This document shows positions 62,311 through 64,000 of a stretch of 64,000 nt of DNA, in pieces; the first letter of the stretch is position 1; each line of letters starts with the position of its first letter. The notes under the pieces are model-generated. The model was not told the origin of the DNA, searched no databases, and worked only from the letters and a program-made list of their open reading frames with translations. Both the position numbers and the translations under genes were made by a program. The stretch comes from Bacteroidota bacterium (GTDB lineage: Bacteria; Bacteroidota; Bacteroidia; Chitinophagales; Chitinophagaceae), in the NCBI GenBank assembly GCA_023424015.1, contig JAFAEM010000050.1:1-64000 (forward strand), read 5' to 3'.

Positions 62311-63337
62311 AAACAAGATCGAGGAAGCAATTAAAAGACTGGATCTGGACCTGGCTGGCAAAGTAGTTTTAACCGAAGCAGCAACCGGCGCCTATATCGT
62401 CACACCCGTACTGGCTGCACTGGCGGGAGCAGAAGTGTACGCCTTTACAAAAAGCACACGCTACGGAACGGTTGAGGAAGTAAAAAAGAAAACAACCGAT
62501 TTGCTGGCCGAATTCGGGGATCGCGATCTGAAGTTAACAGTGATCGATACACTGACACCCGATATCATTGCCAAGGCTGATATTATCACCAACTCTGGTC
62601 ACCTCCGGCCATTGGACAGTGCGAAATTGCAGTACGCGAAAGATAATGTTGTAATACCTTTAATGTATGAAGCCTGGGAATGGCGCGACGCTGACCTGGA
62701 TATTGAACATTGTAAAAAACGCGGCATAGTGGTAGGGGCAACCAATGAGAGACATCCTGGTGTGGATGTGTTCAACTACCTGGGCGATATGGCTCTCAAG
62801 ATGATCTTTGACGCGGGTATGTGTCCCTATAAGAACAGGTTCATTCTTGTCTGCAATAACGATTTCGGACCATTTATTGCAAAAGTGCTGAGCCGGGTTT
62901 GCGAGGGACTGGCTGTATGTGATACAGAGGAGAATAAGCACAACTATGAAGGAATGGACATTGACTGGATCGGCAATTTTCCTGACATTGAGATTCCTGA
63001 GAATTATCGTAATAGCGAAGCCGTGATTTTTACCGCTTACCCTTTTGACAAATCATGGATCGGCGATGATAACCTGCCTATACCGGTGCGAAAAATAAGC
63101 GAAGGCGCACCAGGCGCTTTACTGTTGAGGTACGCAGGTGATATTGACGAGTCCTATTGTAAAGACCGGGTTGAATTTTATCCGGCTCATGTGCATTCCG
63201 GACATATGGGCATACTCCCATCTGCGATTGGCAATGACCCGATCACGCGTTTACAATCGGGAGGGCTAAAAGTGGGAGAACTACTGTTGAAGAAAGAAAC
63301 ACAATACCAGGGTATAAAACTGGTTGACCTAATATAA
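62297..63337 (+). CDS. Unrecognised Rossmann-like protein in the sugar operon
   Basis: 346 residues, soluble, no signal peptide. I cannot name a family. The N-terminal region has 'GKVVLTEAATGAYIVTPVLAAL' followed by 'GAEVYAFTKSTRYG', like the start of a Rossmann domain, and a second similar unit is 'RFILVCNNDFGPFIAKVLSRV', where the position of a glycine-rich loop reads CNNDFGPF instead of GxGxxG. In outline it recalls D-2-hydroxyacid dehydrogenases or S-adenosylhomocysteine hydrolase with the cofactor loop changed. Overlaps the aminotransferase gene by 14 bases and is followed 7 bases later by a GNAT gene, so it belongs to the pathway. Confidence 0.75.
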   Translation: MPAIKNKIEEAIKRLDLDLAGKVVLTEAATGAYIVTPVLAALAGAEVYAFTKSTRYGTVEEVKKKTTDLLAEFGDRDLKLTVIDTLTPDIIAKADIITNSGHLRPLDSAKLQYAKDNVVIPLMYEAWEWRDADLDIEHCKKRGIVVGATNERHPGVDVFNYLGDMALKMIFDAGMCPYKNRFILVCNNDFGPFIAKVLSRVCEGLAVCDTEENKHNYEGMDIDWIGNFPDIEIPENYRNSEAVIFTAYPFDKSWIGDDNLPIPVRKISEGAPGALLLRYAGDIDESYCKDRVEFYPAHVHSGHMGILPSAIGNDPITRLQSGGLKVGELLLKKETQYQGIKLVDLI

Positions 63338-63344
63338 ACAACCA

Positions 63345-63896
63345 ATGGTTTCGATCAGGGGCAAAAAGACAATTCTTACCGAGGTAACTGAAGCGGACGC
63401 GGAGGATATCCTCAGGTTGAGGAACGATCCTGCCAATAATAAATTCCTGTTTCAAAAACCAATAAGCTCTGAGGAACAGGTAAACTGGATCAAGAAAAAC
63501 CAGGGAGATCAGAAGGCCCGAAACTTCAAGGTGACCAATCTCGCCAACGAATTCAAAGGCACGATCTCGATCTATAACATTGTGGATGGAAGAGGAGAGT
63601 TTGGCAGATATATCGTTACCAATCCTGTACATGCTATTGAGTCGGAATACCTCCTGCTCGATCTCTGCTTCGGAGAACTGGGTCTCAAATCAGTCTACTG
63701 CCAGACAAACATTGAGAATAAAGCAGTCTGGCGGCAGCATACCAAACTGGGATTTCGGGAGGTAGAACGGAAAGAAGTGATCGTGGGATCGGATTCTTCT
63801 GTAACAGTCACAGCAATTGTACAGGAGATCACCGCGGAAGAGTTCAGGGCTTTTAATTATGATAAGATCATCAGTCTTATAAATTTTTTCGATTGA
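63345..63896 (+). CDS. GNAT family acetyltransferase
   Basis: 183 residues. GNAT (RimJ/RimL or PseH-like) fold: 'LTEVTEADAEDILRLRNDPANNKFLF', 'GTISIYNIVDGRGEFGRYIV', 'ESEYLLLDLCFGELGLKSVYCQTNIENKAVWRQHTKLGFREVERK'-type text, in which the 'NIENKAV' Asn and 'KLGF' are typical of sugar N-acetyltransferases such as PseH. In this context it probably acylates an amino sugar. Two bases separate its stop from the next gene. Confidence 0.85.
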   Translation: MVSIRGKKTILTEVTEADAEDILRLRNDPANNKFLFQKPISSEEQVNWIKKNQGDQKARNFKVTNLANEFKGTISIYNIVDGRGEFGRYIVTNPVHAIESEYLLLDLCFGELGLKSVYCQTNIENKAVWRQHTKLGFREVERKEVIVGSDSSVTVTAIVQEITAEEFRAFNYDKIISLINFFD

Positions 63897-63898
63897 CA

Positions 63899-64000
63899 AT
63901 GAAATTGCATCATATCGGGTACGTGGTGAAGGATATAGAACAGTATGAAAAAAACTTACTATTTGAAAAAAAGGTCAGGGAACTGTTCGATCCTGTTCAA
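63899..64000 (+). CDS. VOC family protein, truncated by the window edge
   Basis: Only the first 34 codons are visible, starting 'MKLHHIGYVVKDIEQYEKNL', the typical beta-alpha start with a metal-ligand His of glyoxalase/methylmalonyl-CoA-epimerase-like proteins. Two bases after the GNAT stop, clearly part of the same operon. Confidence 0.75.
   Translation, partial: MKLHHIGYVVKDIEQYEKNLLFEKKVRELFDPVQ

Noticed and set aside
1..64000. tRNA, rRNA or tmRNA genes
   Set aside because: Reading of the larger gaps showed no cloverleaf-like arms or TTCGAATC-type T-loop text; none can be supported, although a dedicated scan was not possible.

Overview
The window is a chromosomal segment of a Bacteroidetes bacterium, most likely a member of the Chitinophagaceae. 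Evidence for this is a complete gliding/type IX secretion protein SprA directly after ruvA, a subtilisin-like protease with a C-terminal type IX sorting domain, futalosine-pathway menaquinone genes (mqnB, mqnD), many SPI/SPII-type exported proteins ending in AQ or LxxC-like sites, weak Shine-Dalgarno use, and promoters of the Bacteroidetes type (TTTG - about 19-20 bases - TAnnTTTG), for example before rpsT and before the sugar cluster. No rRNA, tRNA, CRISPR array, prophage or classical insertion sequence was seen.

Layout: bases 1-172 are a 79-bp tandem repeat. 273-4958 holds an exported protein, a DUF2306/membrane-protein pair and small envelope proteins. 4998-12229 is a co-directional run of exported enzymes (alpha/beta hydrolases, a prolyl oligopeptidase, a lipoprotein amidohydrolase, an ApbE flavin transferase), followed by an MFS transporter, a small lipoprotein and an exported M14 carboxypeptidase. 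16333-20918 is core metabolism (rpsT, sucA, sucB). 21034-28608 holds an RsmB-like methyltransferase, the T9SS-cargo protease, a lipoprotein, mnmA, a head-GIN lipoprotein and a Tat-type FAD oxidoreductase. 29096-37003 is the divergent pbpC / alpha-2-macroglobulin pair. 37049-40344 contains poorly known small proteins (one with three copies of a His/Cys motif), a 45-codon membrane peptide gene behind a terminator, and an orphan LuxR-type response regulator with a cluster of CGTAAAT boxes upstream.

40410-50044 mixes cofactor and lipid genes: class IV aminotransferase, mqnD, mqnB, two tandem 6-pyruvoyl-tetrahydropterin-synthase-like genes plus folE, fabD, a GNAT enzyme, a trans-sulfuration PLP enzyme, a RAYT-like Y1 transposase with a 106-bp repeat array next to it, fabH and ruvA. 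50083-57318 is sprA. 57329-59176 is a multi-spanning GT-C-like protein. From 59378 a strong promoter and a roughly 255-base leader precede a tightly packed surface-sugar operon (Gfo/Idh/MocA dehydrogenase, hexapeptide acyltransferase, DegT aminotransferase, an unrecognised Rossmann-like protein, GNAT, VOC protein) that runs off the right edge.

The most unusual elements are the RAYT-like gene with its private 106-bp repeats, the leader-ORF/terminator/45-codon-gene arrangement near 39100, the CGTAAAT box cluster before the response regulator, the unrecognised protein in the sugar operon, and the NPAHGQPGHRCDIAVG repeat protein. All functional statements come from reading the sequence; no database search was run.
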